From Enoplosus armatus (Eukaryota; Chordata; Actinopteri; Centrarchiformes; Enoplosidae), in contig NC_092189.1 in the NCBI RefSeq assembly GCF_043641665.1, positions 19,201,333-19,265,332 of the forward strand: a DNA stretch of 64,000 nucleotides. Reading direction: 5' to 3'. How positions within the stretch are numbered: position 1 is the first letter of the stretch; each line of letters opens with the position of its first letter. Below the pieces are notes generated by a model. The model had not been told where the DNA came from. It searched no databases and worked only from the letters and a program-made list of their open reading frames with translations. Position numbers and translations under genes: made by a program. Positions 1 through 13,600 of the stretch are shown here, piece after piece.

Positions 1-3000
1 AGAATGCGTGAAAATTTATAAAAGACTATTGCACATGTTTGTATTCTGTCAATGATAAAATGTTTTTAAAAGAAAAAGACAATAGTTTAGTTGTTCATTC
101 TATTTTGTTGTCATTAACTATACATCCTTGCATAACAGAGCAGATAGTAGTAGTAATATGGTCAAGTGCAATATCCAAATCGCAGGAGCTGCAATTTTAT
201 GATAAAGGTAAAATGTGTCACAACATACCATGATAATTGTGGTGCTACAGAGATGCCCCAGCCTACAAATCAGACATGCTTTATTAGTACAGACCCCAGC
301 AAAAATCACATCATTTCCTTCTTGTTTTATTATTACATTTCACTGTGATTGTACCTTATATGATTACATGTGACAAATGAACATGACTGACTTGACTGTT
401 TTTGTATTTTTTTCAGGGAAAATGAAATGCAAAATTTAACATTCCCATTAAAATCGCGATGGAAATATCTGTCAAAATAATCACAATATGATTTTTTTGG
501 GGCATATCATTCAGGCCTCGCAGGTAGGATGTTAAACACGGCCTCTCACACTGAAAACTGACACATTATGACGTAAAGGGTTTTCATCAAAACAGTTCAG
601 TGTATGTACAGTATATGTTCATCCAAACTATTTCAGCATCTTGCTCAATTGAAGCATTGTGAAGTGACATGAATTCTTTCTCCATGATTGAACTTTAACT
701 TTGCTTTTGACTACACCTTGTTATACTGTTGGGGTTTGAGGCTCACATATAACACATTATACTATCATCTTCCTTCCCTTTAGCAAGACTACAAAGGGTG
801 TGGAGAGGTGCACATTCCCGAGCCTCATGTTACTTTTTCGTTGATGTCATTTTGGATCCTCGCTTTTATTATGTCGTAAACACAAGGAAAATTCCCATAT
901 TGTACACTGCAGTCATACCCCAGAAGGAATGTCCAAAACTGTGCTTTAAAAGGTTATTTACTGTTTCAATATAATCCATATAGTCCATTAAAGACTCATC
1001 CTTTAGTCCTCTTATAAAATTTCAATGAGAGACAAAAACAATGTTCTTGTTTGGCTGCATGTTGAACTAGTTATCAGACTTAAAACATTTATGCTTATTC
1101 ATAATAAAGGACTCAGTGCAGACGGGGAGAATAGGGGAAACATTTCAACATCACATGGGTATTTACCCGCTATAAACAGAGTGCCTTTTGTAATCCTTTT
1201 AAAAGGCCTCCCTTAACTACCAAAGTGCTTTTTGTGATTGTGCATTTTTTGTGCCAATATGGATAGGGAGTTCTGCAAAACATTCTGATTTTGTCACCGC
1301 ATTTCAATCAATCTTTGCCTTGGAACTCCTGATCAAGAGTTATTAAAACTACTATTTCCTGTCTCCTGATTGCATTCATAATCATAAGTTCTCAGGAGTT
1401 TCCTAAAGGCAACAGGCGCTACATAATTGATGGGCATGAAAGCTGTGAGGGAGTGCCTGCAACTCTCTTGGGAAACAAAAAGCACCAGCAGCTTTGAAAC
1501 CAGCGGAAGAAGGCAAGCCTCGGTTAGAATTAGTATTGTGTTCCGTCATGCCAGACATTTGGTGCTGAGACAATGCAATACAGTTTCATTACAATAACGG
1601 AGCCTCGCAGGCAGAGACATCAAAGGCCTGGTTTTCTCGGCCTCAGTTCACAAAGACAATGAAGAAATGGAGATATAGTTAAGATTAATTTCAAAGAGAA
1701 CTACTGACAGTTTCATGTAAAATGCTGAAATGCTGAAATACTACAGTATGCACCTTGAGGTAGAAAACTACAAGAAACAAGGGACTAACAAGAGAATCCA
1801 AACCTGCTAGAGCAAGTCCGTCAATAGTGAATAATAACTGTTACATCCAGATTTATGTACTTCCAGTTTTATGTTGCAAGACGATCTGTTCTGAGGCAGG
1901 AACTGATCTTAAAAACAATGGGGTACAATTTGGTCTTCTGTTAATTATCAATCAAGTATCTGCAAGCTGTGTGTCTTCGTGTCGAGGATCTTGTGTTACA
2001 AACTTCGGCAACAACTTCTTCATGTTCAGAAATCTAGACTAAAATGCCCCAAGATCAGACAAATAACCGAAGCTGACCTTATAGTTGACGTTCACATTAA
2101 AACAGCATGCAATCATGGTTGGCCTAATAAGTTCTAAGGCATCTTGCACTGAAAAAGGTTATCTTCAATTTATTTATACAGGATGACAACCCTGATTGAG
2201 ATAATAGTTGTTCAATAAAATATCTAGAGCAGTCTTGTAAACAGTGTCACATTTCCCACTGGGACCTTTGCAGCATACTTTTGGGAGGCTTTAAATCTCA
2301 AGAATCAGTATGTAGGCCACAGTACAAAGGCTTTAGAACACAAAGAGAACACAGGATTCAGTCAAGGTTTTTAAATGCCACAGCAGAGACAGATAGTGTT
2401 GCAGAGATTTACACACTGCTGAAGGAAAATGGTTATATCCAATAAAACCTATCTGGTATAGTGGGAGCACTTTAAAGTGTCCTACCCTACTGCGACAATT
2501 GTGCACCTTCGACGCAGTCGCAGCACATTTGTGCCGTAGCATAGCATTTGTTACAGTATAATGTCAGTAGGGGGCGCTCAGCTTACACACAGCTTTGCAC
2601 AAGCAGAAAGACGACAGCACTGTGGCTCAGGATGTGATGTAACATTACGCTGCATTTAGATTGTACAGTCACTGTCGGCACCATCAACTAGCCTATATGT
2701 TTTAAAAAACGGAGGCACAGAAAAAGCCCTGTGATCATGGTTTAACATGGTTGAATGCTTTTGCTTCACCAATCTATGAAAAATATACTGTACTGCTTGC
2801 AATATATGAGGGGGAGGAGAGGGAGTTTTGTGTAACAATCACCAGTTTACCAGGAAATAAAGCCATTAAAATGTATAAGCTACACGTAAAAAGTAAACCA
2901 TGTTTATTTTTACAGTGTGTCTAAAATTGGGATGGAGGTTTTAAATGCCCCAAATAAAGGTTATATTCAGCATCCCGAAATCTGATGAAACTGATAACTA

Positions 3001-3700
3001 CGAGAAACTCATTGTCATTAACCTTTATTGTGTGAGATGACTTCATGATCATAAAATAGAGATCTTAAAAAAAAAAAAATTTGAATTTTTCATTTCGACA
3101 CATAAGAAGCCTGCATCCTTTTGTATTTTTGTATATTCAACAGGTTTATGTGGACATAAAGGCTGGTGAAATACAGGCTAATGACAATGGCCCTGTGATA
3201 GGATAAATCAGATAAATCTAGATACACAGAGGGTTGTCTTCTTAACTCCAGACAGAAGCACCCTCATGTTATCAATGGATTATGTTCACCTGTGTTTCCT
3301 CCTGCACAGAGGATCAAAGACATCAGACCTCTCCAAATTCCAGCACACTTAATGCACAGCAGGCACAGCATGGATACCTTCATCAGTCTTTTGACAGACA
3401 CCAGGATTTAGAGGCTGCTGAACTTGTGTGCTTCTCCGAATCCCATTTGTATTTGTTTAATGATAAAAGGACTTAAGGACTGACATTTTGCATCTGGACT
3501 TTACTCATCATTCATTAGGTGGTCACAGCACATAAATAGCTACTGCCTGCTTCTGTACCTGTTAACCAGCAGACACTGCAAGCTTCTCACCTGTTTAGAT
3601 TAGCCTTACCTGGTGTTTCGTAATGTGTATATTATGAATGTTTTCTTTTATCTATATATATATATATTTTTTTTTATTGCTGTTGTTGATGTTCTTTGTT
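1..3700. other. Non-coding, unique-looking sequence
   Basis: I see no gene here. Open frames are short (at most about 70 codons) and lack splice context. An A-run sits near 3067-3079. The segment 1300-1640 is compositionally even and has the look of vertebrate conserved non-coding DNA, but this cannot be tested from one sequence. A CTCF-like motif near 2565 is listed separately. Confidence 0.6.
2563..2580 (+). promoter_or_regulatory. CTCF-like motif (plus orientation)
   Basis: The core reads CAGTAGGGGGCGCT, one mismatch from the vertebrate CTCF core CCASYAGRKGGCRS. CTCF binds such sites to anchor chromatin loops, and motif direction matters. The same core also occurs inside some teleost repeats, so occupancy is not implied. 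A motif in the opposite direction lies about 5.3 kb to the right. Confidence 0.4.
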
Positions 3701-3750
3701 ATTATCATTATTTTTATAATTTTTCTTTCCACTCTTATCTTTTGTTATGT

Positions 3751-3830
3751 ATTGACTGTCTTATCTGGATTTGTAAATTGTCCTTAGGTGACTTGAAAGG
3801 TGCTTATAAGTAAAATGTATTCTCATTATT
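3751..3830 (+). repeat. L2-like LINE 3' tail (plus strand)
   Basis: The stretch runs from a 'gtgacttgaaaggtgc' block through 'ttataagtaaaatgtatt' into an ATT-rich end. This is the usual layout of L2/CR1-type LINE 3' ends in fish: a short conserved block, a TATAA/AATAAA-like core, then a simple tail. A reverse-oriented copy with the same features is at 37381-37441. The sequence upstream (about 3500-3750, T-rich) may belong to the same insertion, but no ORF is recognisable. Family assignment is from memory of consensus patterns, not a search. Confidence 0.55.
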
Positions 3831-3839
3831 ACCACCCCA

Positions 3840-5455
3840 AAATTCTAGCAAATCCCAATATGAAACAGGTAGCATCATAGCACGTGTTGGCGATCTCCAT
3901 AGCTGCATGTAATCGATGACAAATTATGTAAAATCAATTTGTCATGATAAAAAGGCTGAAAAAAATGATACGCAGCGGGAATTGGTTAGGGAGTAAATAC
4001 GGAATAATTTCCTCCGAATTTAAAATGTTAAAAGGGTTAATTTGCTATTCCTGGATTTCAACTCAAAGAAAAAATGATAAAAATAGAATGACCACAATTT
4101 ACAAGTATCAGTTGGAGTAGGGCTTCTATTTCAGTGGTTATATCCAAGATTTGTTTTACATGTTGATGTGCTACCAACTGAAGCAAGAAGTGGAGAATAT
4201 TGTAATGTTTGCATTTAAAATCAATTTCTTACACTCCATGAATTAGATGTACTGCAGAAGATTATCATTCAGCCTATATATTAGCCAAGTTAATAGCTAA
4301 TAAGAAATGGCAATGCTGCCATCGCAATATTGATACACAGCAGATCTGCATAGCCATGAGAGCATAAAGTCTAATCACAATCATCATACACTGTGACAAA
4401 CACACTGTAAATGATATTTCCCATTTGCTTTTGTAAAGATTTTTCATTTTAATGAGATTTGTTGGATGTTCAAATGAAAACTATAATGTCCCAAAAAATG
4501 CATCACTTGTATCATCAACGTCTATTACTTATGAAAATAACTGTGGAACACTCCAAACATCCAAACATAGTGTGAATCTGATTCATTTCCTAACAGAATT
4601 TCCACTGGACTCATTTTATGTATCAAACAAAATAATGAATAAGGTTCATTTTCACACACTAAGGGAAGCAGAGACGACATATCTGAAATCATCATCCTAT
4701 AAATACATCTAAAAAATGTGTGGGTTTCACTGAAGAGCCTGTTTTTCCTTTACCTTATCCATCCATTTATAAATTTGTCTGTAACCACAATACTGTAACT
4801 CTGATAGTAAGAGCATGAATCCAGCTTTGTTTGGACATTTGTCCTCCTAATGATTTCCTCCATTGTCAGCATCATGGCTGCCCTATGACTATGCTGTTCT
4901 GTAACAAGTACTATATTAACCATGGCAGTGACATCTGTTTGCTTGTCAAGCAACGTTTTTTCTAGTGGGTCCCCACTGTCTTTGCAAGAGGACGCCCATG
5001 TACGCGCGTGAGCATAATGGTTATACGCGATACACATTGCTGCAACTGGTTTCACGCTGTTCTGGTGATTGACAGTCGGTATATTGCGTTTTTTTTTTTA
5101 TTCAATGTCTTATCAAATTTTACTGTGGATGGTCAGATTTTACAAACAACCACAAATAAAAAAATGATTTCCAAATGAACAATCAAACAGGGGAAGGTGT
5201 CCCAAGACTCAAAGACCACCCCCAAGAGGCACAAGAACTGTTTAAAAAGGTACCCTGTTGAGTTTTCTTGTATACAAACAAAACATGTTTATACTGAGTG
5301 TTCGAGATACATTGTGTGTATTTCTAAGGTGTAACAAACGTGTTGAATGTATTTCCTTCTTCATAAAGTATTTTAAAGCCTGCATAGTTTACATCCATGT
5401 TTATTAGCCAGTAGTCTTCTTGCCTTCCGCATTTGATTTTTTTTTTCCTTTGCCC
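3840..5455. other. Non-coding, nothing recognised
   Basis: AT-rich sequence with no open frame having coding character. A minus-strand frame of about 101 codons (4750-5055) shows no motif, composition or splice support and is taken as chance. A T9-10 run lies near 5090. Confidence 0.55.
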
Positions 5456-5460
5456 ATTAC

Positions 5461-6300
5461 AGCCACCTGCAAATCATTATAATAGCATGAAACGCGAAAA
5501 ACGGGGACCCAGTCATAAAAAACTGTTCATGACTGGATGCACGGCAAACCTTTATGTCACGTCAAAAATTGGTGAAAGCCACACCAGATGTGAAGGCTAC
5601 ACCTGTACGATCAAAGGGATGATCACGGCAGACCACAAGATGCAAAACTAATTACAGGAGACAAATGAAATGTTAAAGGATCAAGTCACAAGCTCAGAAG
5701 GTCATGTCAACACCAGCACACATGAATTTAAGAAGGGACTGTTAGATTCAAGTCAAAGACTTGAATGTGGAGTGAGACAACCATGTGGTTGCCCCTGCTG
5801 TAAAGACCATGAAACACCTGAAACTAACAAGGCCCTGTCCAAATGACAGGATTTTAAATCAGTTTGCCTCAAACCCTGAGTGTGCTGAATGTACTGGGCC
5901 AGGACCCTGACCAGGTGCAAAACCTCCTACCCTCCCTCAGGAAAAAAGAGTGACCACAGCTCAGCTGACAGGGTTGACTAGAACTCAGGCAAGACTTTTG
6001 GAAGAAATCCAGAGTTAGGGAAATGGACTACACCCACCGCTGCACGTGGGAATCATCGGTCACTGAAGTGACACACTTTGAAGCTTACCTACATTTATGG
6101 CAGAGGTGAGGGCTGATAGAAACCCTGTTTCAAGGTCAAGCCAATTTGGATGAGCCAACAGATGTCCCTTTGACCCAACATGCTCAAAAGGACGATGCTA
6201 CAGACCATGTCCAGGTCTAATGAAGGGACTGAGGGTCTCATTTTGAAAATTGTGAGCCTCCTGGCACCCCAGAGGAACAGAGAAATAAAAATAAAAAAGG
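5461..6300 (+). pseudogene. Decayed coding-like stretch, unrecognised
   Basis: A T-rich tract ending in 'cccattacag' at about 5451-5460 makes a good 3' splice acceptor. From the ATG near 5487 a plus-strand frame runs to a TAA at 5649-5651, and the same frame then stays open for another 65 codons to a TGA near 5844. The conceptual product is lysine-, cysteine- and histidine-rich; the second half has a Cys cluster (residues CGCPCC). Further right (about 6117-6223) another frame gives a protein-like run of about 35 codons. An A-rich AATAAA-like segment lies at 6279-6300. This could be a decayed exon or retro-copy, or an old transposon. I do not recognise a family, and chance openness is possible. 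Confidence 0.25.
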
Positions 6301-6309
6301 AGGGTCTCT

Positions 6310-9300
6310 TTTTATTTTACTCATCAGCAACATGAACGTCTGTGATTGCTCTCCCTGGTCCTTGCAGGGCAGCCTTCTCATTTGTCTGCCTCCAGTTGGC
6401 TGTGCATAAATTTGACGATACCATTGGCTGCGAATCTAAAGACAGCCAATTGTAAAGGGAAGCCAGTGTGTCTCAAAGTAACTATCCACAAACCCTGACC
6501 ATGGGGGAATCAATACTTGTCCTGTTCATGTGAAATGCGTACCACAGTGAGGAAATAGTTTCAATATGAGATATGAACTATCAATGTGTGAAACTTTCTT
6601 TATTTGCATTTGAAGAACTAATGAGCCAAAATAGATCATGTTTAGTGGAAAAAAGACATGGCAAAACACATAATGCAGACTCTCTATTGGATCCAATCCA
6701 AAGGATGTGGCCACAGAGCCAATGAGATTTTAATGAGTGACAGAGCATGGATTATGAGAGCACATAGCTTTTAAAGTTATAAGGGCATAGTCTTTGGTTA
6801 ATGCCGCTGAACAATCATGCTTTATTCATAAATGCCTTCCTCAAAACTTGGGAGAGGGTGTTACTCATTCCCTCATATACCACGTTTTTTTTTTAATCTA
6901 GAAATTCACCAAACAATGAAAGACTTTTTTTTTTAAAAAGCCACAAAGCAAAAGACAGAGTTCTGCAGCATACTATATTACCTCTTCACAAGGTGGTTCT
7001 GTGTGATACCTGTTCAAACTAGATTAATTAAGTTGAGTTAAGTTGAATCTTTTTTCAAACTCTTTTATCATCAAACCTTTTAACAAATAAGTCTTTGGTT
7101 CAATATTCATAGATGATCAACTACATTATCTGTCTGTCAGCCAGCACCAAAACACTGCAAGTGTGCAGGACTTTCCAAGTTTAGTATCATCACACACTGC
7201 CCCTTGTGTGCACAGTGATATTCCTGCCCAACCTTACAGGAGACATTTTAAATGTCACTGGATAACAGAATAAATCTAGACAAATCTAAATCAAATATAC
7301 TGCAGCATCGAGTACATGAGCTTTGCTTTGATATCGCAGATAATCCTCTAATATGTAACAAAACCTACTCATTCAGAATACTTGTACATTTTGACTGACG
7401 GTGGAAAAAGTCACACCATAAAATGCTTTGTTTTCTCAAAACATTGCTTGCTCCGGTGTACATGGTGTACCTGCTTTAGCTATCATACTCAGCCCCAGTT
7501 TGTTCACTGACCCAAACAAAACTAGCGATGTCCTTGTGTTGGCTGTGTAGAGGTAGCAGTGCTATGCATGCATGCTTTTAATGCTCCCTGTGTACATACT
7601 TGAATGAATAAAACATGTCATCCAAAAGGGTCCATTCCACCATGCAAACTCTGCAGCCACCCTTCCCCCTAAGATTCCCAGTGGTACTATTCCCTCTTAC
7701 ATGTCAGAGTGACATGTTTAGACCATTATTTAGATAATTAACGTAGTACCCTTCAGAGATCTGGTTGTTGATGTGGAGAAACTAGTATGTAAAGTGGCTG
7801 ATGAGAGCTCCACGGACGGAATATAAATGAGTTAAACAATAATGAATTCAAAGCTAAAACCTCTCAACACCAAATGCAAACATATGAAGAAAATGTGCCA
7901 TAAGCCACCTAGTGGGACTAAAGACACTTACATTGCATATATACAGTAGGCGTGCCAAACGTGGTTCTTTCATTGCTCGCTTATATTGGCCAAGTCTATT
8001 TTTCTCTCATCTAACTGCTGCAATACAGTTTGTTTTCTGTTTTGCTTTACTAGCATACTCATATATTCTGTTGACATTTAAATTATGAATAAGATGCTAA
8101 ACATTTGCACACTCCAATGGCCTAAAGCACAGAGTGCAACTTAGTTAAACCTACTTTACCCTGGTGGGACAGTATTCCATTTCCATACATAAGAATTCTG
8201 CCTGAGTAGTTAATTTAACATAATACAAACTTGATACTTTATTGTGATTAAAAGTGTATTTACAGTATACATAAACATTATTTGACTTATATTCTGTACC
8301 ATGTTGTCATTCTTGGACTTGCTAATTGTTTTCAACAATTTAATACGGTGTATTGTTTACTGCTTAGAAATGTTGCTACTTTTCAGTATATTTAGTCACC
8401 CCCTGCACAGTAACCACATAAATAGGCAAGAATGATGTGAGTAAATTTGCTTAAACCCTTTTTCAGGGTGAGAAAGAGCATCTTGTCTTATTTTCCCCAT
8501 ACCTTTATACAGGGAGCCTTATCTCTCTACTGCAGTGTTTTCCTTTTTTGTTCTCCCAATGTCATGCTACTATTCATCCCCAATCTGCCTCTGTTCTGAA
8601 CAACAAATCACCGTTTGGCTCTTTTTGTCTGCAGGACAACCTACTGTCTGTTTCTTATTCAGGCTCTCAGCCTCCTTGCCACATTGTCCTCACTTGCTCA
8701 TTGTCTTTGCCTCCGTCTGCCCCTTGTTATTTATGGGATGCAAAACTGCAGGAGTACATAGAAGTAGCCTGGAGCTATACTATGCCCACAGCCAAGCTGC
8801 CCAATCACAGCCAAGAGATTATGGAAAGGCCTTGTCAGAGACAGGAAGCCTTCTGTCACCTCTGCCACGCCACCTCCCCAGCACGGTATCCTGCCTACTC
8901 TTCCAGCCTGATTAACACTTCTATGTGATGATGACTTAGTGTATTGGCTCATATAGTGACATGTGCTTCTCATCCTCTATGAAGTTATCAGTTCTTCCTT
9001 TCAAAGTGGTCATGCATGGGTAGTCTGATGCACATTTGTGAGCAAGAGACATCTTTAAATGTAAATGTCTATATTTCTAGAATTATTGCTTGAGCTGCTG
9101 AAATGTAATAAGATGTAGAAAATTCATTGTCCCTCCAGTGATTGAATGATTTCTGAATAATATCTGTAATATATTAAATGTTTAATAGTTTTCTTTGGGA
9201 ACTATAATTTCTCATTATCTTTTAAATGTCAATGTCTTCCCTTCGCTCACCTCCTTATTTTGATTTCATACTCAGGTTGAAAGCACCATCTTTAGATCAC

Positions 9301-10560
9301 GGAAGTCTACTGTGAAAATACAACAAATCCAGAGAAAAGTTTACTCCATTTTCATTGGTGCTGAAGTAGCTGTTGAGCTGTCAAATTCTTCTGTATACTA
9401 CTCCCACTAACCCCAATCTATTGCAACTAAGGTACGACAACATCCCACAGCCAGTGCTGGCTTCCCCCTGGTGTTATACTTCCAGTGTTGGATGACTTTG
9501 TTTTAAAATTTAAGGAGGGAATTGCCCTTCCACCAAAGTCAGGAGCAGAGCTAAAACCGGGACGTCACATTCCCCAGGTCTGGTGTAAACCTTAGGAACC
9601 AGAAAACCCCTTCGAACTCTACCGCAAGGCTTGGTTAACCATAAAACCAATTACCATAAAAATCACCTCATGGGTTTCACATAGAGGATGGTAAACACGT
9701 GCTGCTGCATACAAAGTAGACAAGGCATGAGTTCGGTGATGAGGAGCAATTGGAAATCACTGACTTTAGTCCTTTGTGTTTTCAGTGTCTCTTAGTGCTA
9801 AGATAAAGATCTGACCAGATGATGGAGGGATGAAAAAGGTTGGGGATGAGAGAGACGGCATCCAGGAATAACCACTGAGGAGCCACCACAAAGAAAATCA
9901 GAAATTAATGTGATTATATTCAACATCTCGAGACATGCAAATGTCCTATTCCTGTGCATAAACATTTTTCCCTTTTTTACTAATGCCATGCATAGCACAA
10001 GGTAGCGGTAGCAACACAAACCACTTATCTTGTGAAATGAAACCTTTGGAAGCTGGAGTGGATCTTTAGTGTGGTCAGTGATGGTAACTCTCGTGTTCTG
10101 CATTTTGCATTGTGTTTCTAAGATAACTCCTCAATAAAGGTTCAACGAGTCCAAACTGCCAAAGACTCAAGGTCCGATAATCACTCATTCTCAATGAACC
10201 ATTAGGTTTCTGGCTGTAACTGCCATCCAGTCTAACAGAGGGCATTTATTGAGCTGGTGCTCTGTTGCGCAGCTAATTAGATAGGCTCTGTTGTTTCTGT
10301 ACTCTTGACATGTATTAGCTTGTTTGTATGACTGAATGCACGCCAGGCAGCCTTTTACATGGTCACTACGTTCACGCATTCGTGTAAAACCTAAGACCAC
10401 AGACAGGATCCTAAAGATACTAATCAGCAGGCTAAACATGCCTTTGGCTATGAAAAGCAGAATTGCCTGCTACTGTATATTCCTGCCATTGACATATTTA
10501 AGCAAGAATTTCACATGCATACGTACTGTAAGAGTGTTAGCAGCTAGAGCAGACATATAT
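6310..10560. other. Non-coding, nothing gene-like
   Basis: No credible gene. Overlapping plus-strand frames at 8535-8928 (126 codons each, two frames) reflect a C/T-rich stretch poor in stops rather than a protein; both have poor composition and no splice context. Short T-runs lie near 6886 and 6926. A CTCF-like motif at 7902-7916 is listed separately. Confidence 0.55.
7902..7916 (-). promoter_or_regulatory. CTCF-like motif (minus orientation)
   Basis: On the minus strand the sequence reads CCCACTAGGTGGCTT, which contains CCACTAGGTGGC, an exact match to the CTCF core CCASYAGRKGGC. With the plus-oriented motif near 2565 it forms a convergent pair, the arrangement favoured for loop anchors. 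Prediction only. Confidence 0.4.
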
Positions 10561-10566
10561 GGGAAC

Positions 10567-10690
10567 TGTTGGGTCTCTGTAATAATATTATGAAGAGTAC
10601 GGTCTAGACCTGCTCAATTTGTACAGTGTCAAGAGATTACTTTTGTTGTGATTTGGCGCTATATAAATAAAATTGAATTGAATTCAAAGA
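10567..10690 (+). repeat. LINE/SINE 3' tail ending in (ATTGA)n
   Basis: The sequence contains 'ggtctagacctgctc', a partly conserved block, then 'gatttggcgctatataaat' followed by AAAATTGAATTGAATTCAA. This is a very common teleost repeat terminus, matching L2/CR1-type LINEs and the SINEs that share their 3' ends: a 'ggcgctatataaata' core followed by short ATTGA repeats. Only the end is present, as expected of 5'-truncated target-primed insertions. The exact family was not verified. Confidence 0.7.
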
Positions 10691-13600
10691 GGAGACCACA
10701 CAACACCAATTTGCACGTGACACTGTGAGCAAATATAGCAGGCCTTTTCAGCCCAGTTGGACACGGAATCCGAGTTCATTGCTAGAAGGGAGCTGTATGC
10801 GCAATTTGCTGTAAAGATGTTGAATGTCAAGTGTAAAGTTTTATTTTGAAACTAAGCTTGAGAAAACTTTAAAGACATCTTCGTAAATTGACACTCATCA
10901 TATAAAAGGTTGCCAAACCCTGCTATAAACCATTAAATGTTACTAATAAATGCTACTTTCAATGTTCAAATCACAACAGTACACGGATTGACATGCGCAC
11001 TAATAATTTTGTCGTGGTCTCGCTCCCTAGCACACGCACCACTCTGCAGCATTTCCTTCTGTCCTCCATCTTGCGGAGGACAGGAATGAGGAGTGATGTC
11101 AACAGGTTTTGACTTGCCAGCTAGCTAACCATGTTGACCGTGTTTTGGATTGTTATTCAATAATATATATAGTGAAATGTATAAGGGAGACCTTTTACCA
11201 GTCACCAGCTAAGCTCTTCAGTGTCTGTTCTTTGTGGATTCAGCCAGTAGGCGAAGATTTTGAGAACATTTGTTTACTTACTTTCGGTCACTGAGTTCTT
11301 CTCACGTCAATGCAAATTTTCGATTTGTTATGCAGATGCTCGCTGGTTTATCATTCATATTCTTTTAGTGTGCGATTTATCGGTGGGGAGAGGTTTATAG
11401 ATTTTGACTGTGTGTGTGAGTGTTGGCTGATTAATCCTGGGAGAGAGCTACATTACTACTATTTATATCTTAATATTTATAGTCTGTTCACTTAATCGTG
11501 ATGGATAGGCTGATAAGTTGTAACTGATAACAGCGTGCCAGGATCTGTCTTTAGCTATGTACTGTATGTGTGTACAGGAGAGAGAAAGGGAAACAGAGAG
11601 AGAGAGAAAGTTTTGACATAAATATTTTTGTATATTTTCTTTGAGCTTGCATTGGAATTTAATTGGCTAGGTCAGGCTTAGGCTGACAGTTCAGACCCAT
11701 GCTGAGCTCTCCTCTGGCTTGGCAGTAACTTGCTGATAGTGTACAGTAGCTTTGAGTGTTTTCATTTAAAATATGGGATATTATCCACTGATGAGTCTAA
11801 TGCACTCTTTCAGCATATGCCCAATGAGCAACTGCCTTTAAAAAATACGTGGATTGAACTTGAACTGATTTAGAATAGCAGGCATTTGGGATCTGTATTC
11901 TTTGTGTACCTTGATGTGCACAATCTGAATATGTACTCAGCTTTAGAGAAGCCTTCTGATTTACCCAAGAAAAACAAGAGGCACTCCTCTGTGGAAAGCT
12001 GTGACTCTGCAGCTGTGAGCAATATCCATCCATGATCATATGTTGATCCAAGAGGAGAAGTCATGCCCCTGTAAACATCACATTACAACATATTTATAGC
12101 TTACTCCATAACAGTGGATTTAAATTGAGCAATCATTTCTGGAGATGATGCATAACAGTCTCAGGTGAAGAAACAACATGTCACGGTGTAGTGATCCTCA
12201 TCTGCAATCTATTCTACTCATTAACACCCTGTTTTGCCATGCAGAAATAGCTGTCTGGCTCAACACTGGTTACAGCTTACCATCGGGAGCTTCAGTTGAA
12301 CCATTTGGGCCGCTCAGTGGCATTGCACTTGCATTTTAATAACATACCCATTTAAGAGCCAATCAGTGAAGCCAGAGTTCTGACAGCTGCGGTAGAGCAA
12401 TAAATCATAAAATGAGGAGAGGCAGAAAAAAAAGCATTGCATGTAATTATAACTATGGCTCGGTCCATGTGGCTTGGCTAGCAAACTCATGCCCACGCAC
12501 AGGTCTTTGATTTCTTACCTCACAACAGGCCAGATGTCCAAGTGGACATTTGTGTGGTGCTGCTAGAAGAAACATTGGCCTGGCCTTTCACGCATTCCTC
12601 TTTTGCTCCCTGCTACACTGTTTGTTTTGATATAAGCGAGCAAACAAACAACATGTAGCTATAGTGTCATATTACAGTGATTAAAATATGATAAAAACTA
12701 TGACATATGCATATATGGATAAAGTAGGTGATGGCTATCAATGTAAATGCCTACTTCATATCTATCATTTATTTATCATATATATATGAATGTTTAAACA
12801 GTAATTTACTTCCCATGGATCCTTCAACAATGAATTAGGGTAAAAAAATTTTTTAAAGCTAACAATGGAATGCAGGTGTATTACTTTTTTAACCTTTAAG
12901 TTAATGGTTAGAAACAACAGTGTGCGAGGGAATCAGACAAAAATGCTGAGCGAAATCAATGTAAATGTTGAGTCCACTGAGTACTTTTTAATTTTCCCTG
13001 TGTTGAAAACATGTCTGATGAAATGAGATAGCTTCATATATGGCTCAAATGAAATTGTGCCTCCAGGCAGTAGGCATAGAGTGGAAGTCTCTGAAAATCC
13101 AATCTCCAGACAAAGTGATTAAACACTATTTGAAGGCCAGCATGCTCACCACAGAACAAAAACAGGGGTGAGGATTGTGGTCTGGGGTTAAGGATCTAAG
13201 GCTGAAATACTAGGAACAGAGGAAAGACATAGTAAGGGCAAATGTCCAAAATCCAAAAGTTAACAGATAATCCTGCTCTCCATGGCTGCCAATTGCTATG
13301 CTCAAACAACATTCACCTTGAGTAAGAGACAATCCCCTGTTATCATTCCAAGTACTTAGAAGGTATTTAGAGCACCGTACTTTTCATTGAAGGAATCCCT
13401 CACTCACAACATGTCCTTAATGGCAGCCGTTGCAATGCATGCCAAATAAATGGCATAACAAAGAAAAGCAGTATTTAGTAACTCACAAGGGTCCTGAAAG
13501 CATTACGATTCATGATGGTTATCCCTTTTATTTAAATTATCAAAACGATTTAGTTGGTTTGGCGTCTTTGCTTGTTAAGCTTAATCATTTCCTTTATTGT

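Noticed and set aside
8535..8928. Two overlapping 126-codon plus-strand frames
   Set aside because: Two different frames open over the same C/T-rich stretch indicates low stop density, not coding; neither has motifs.
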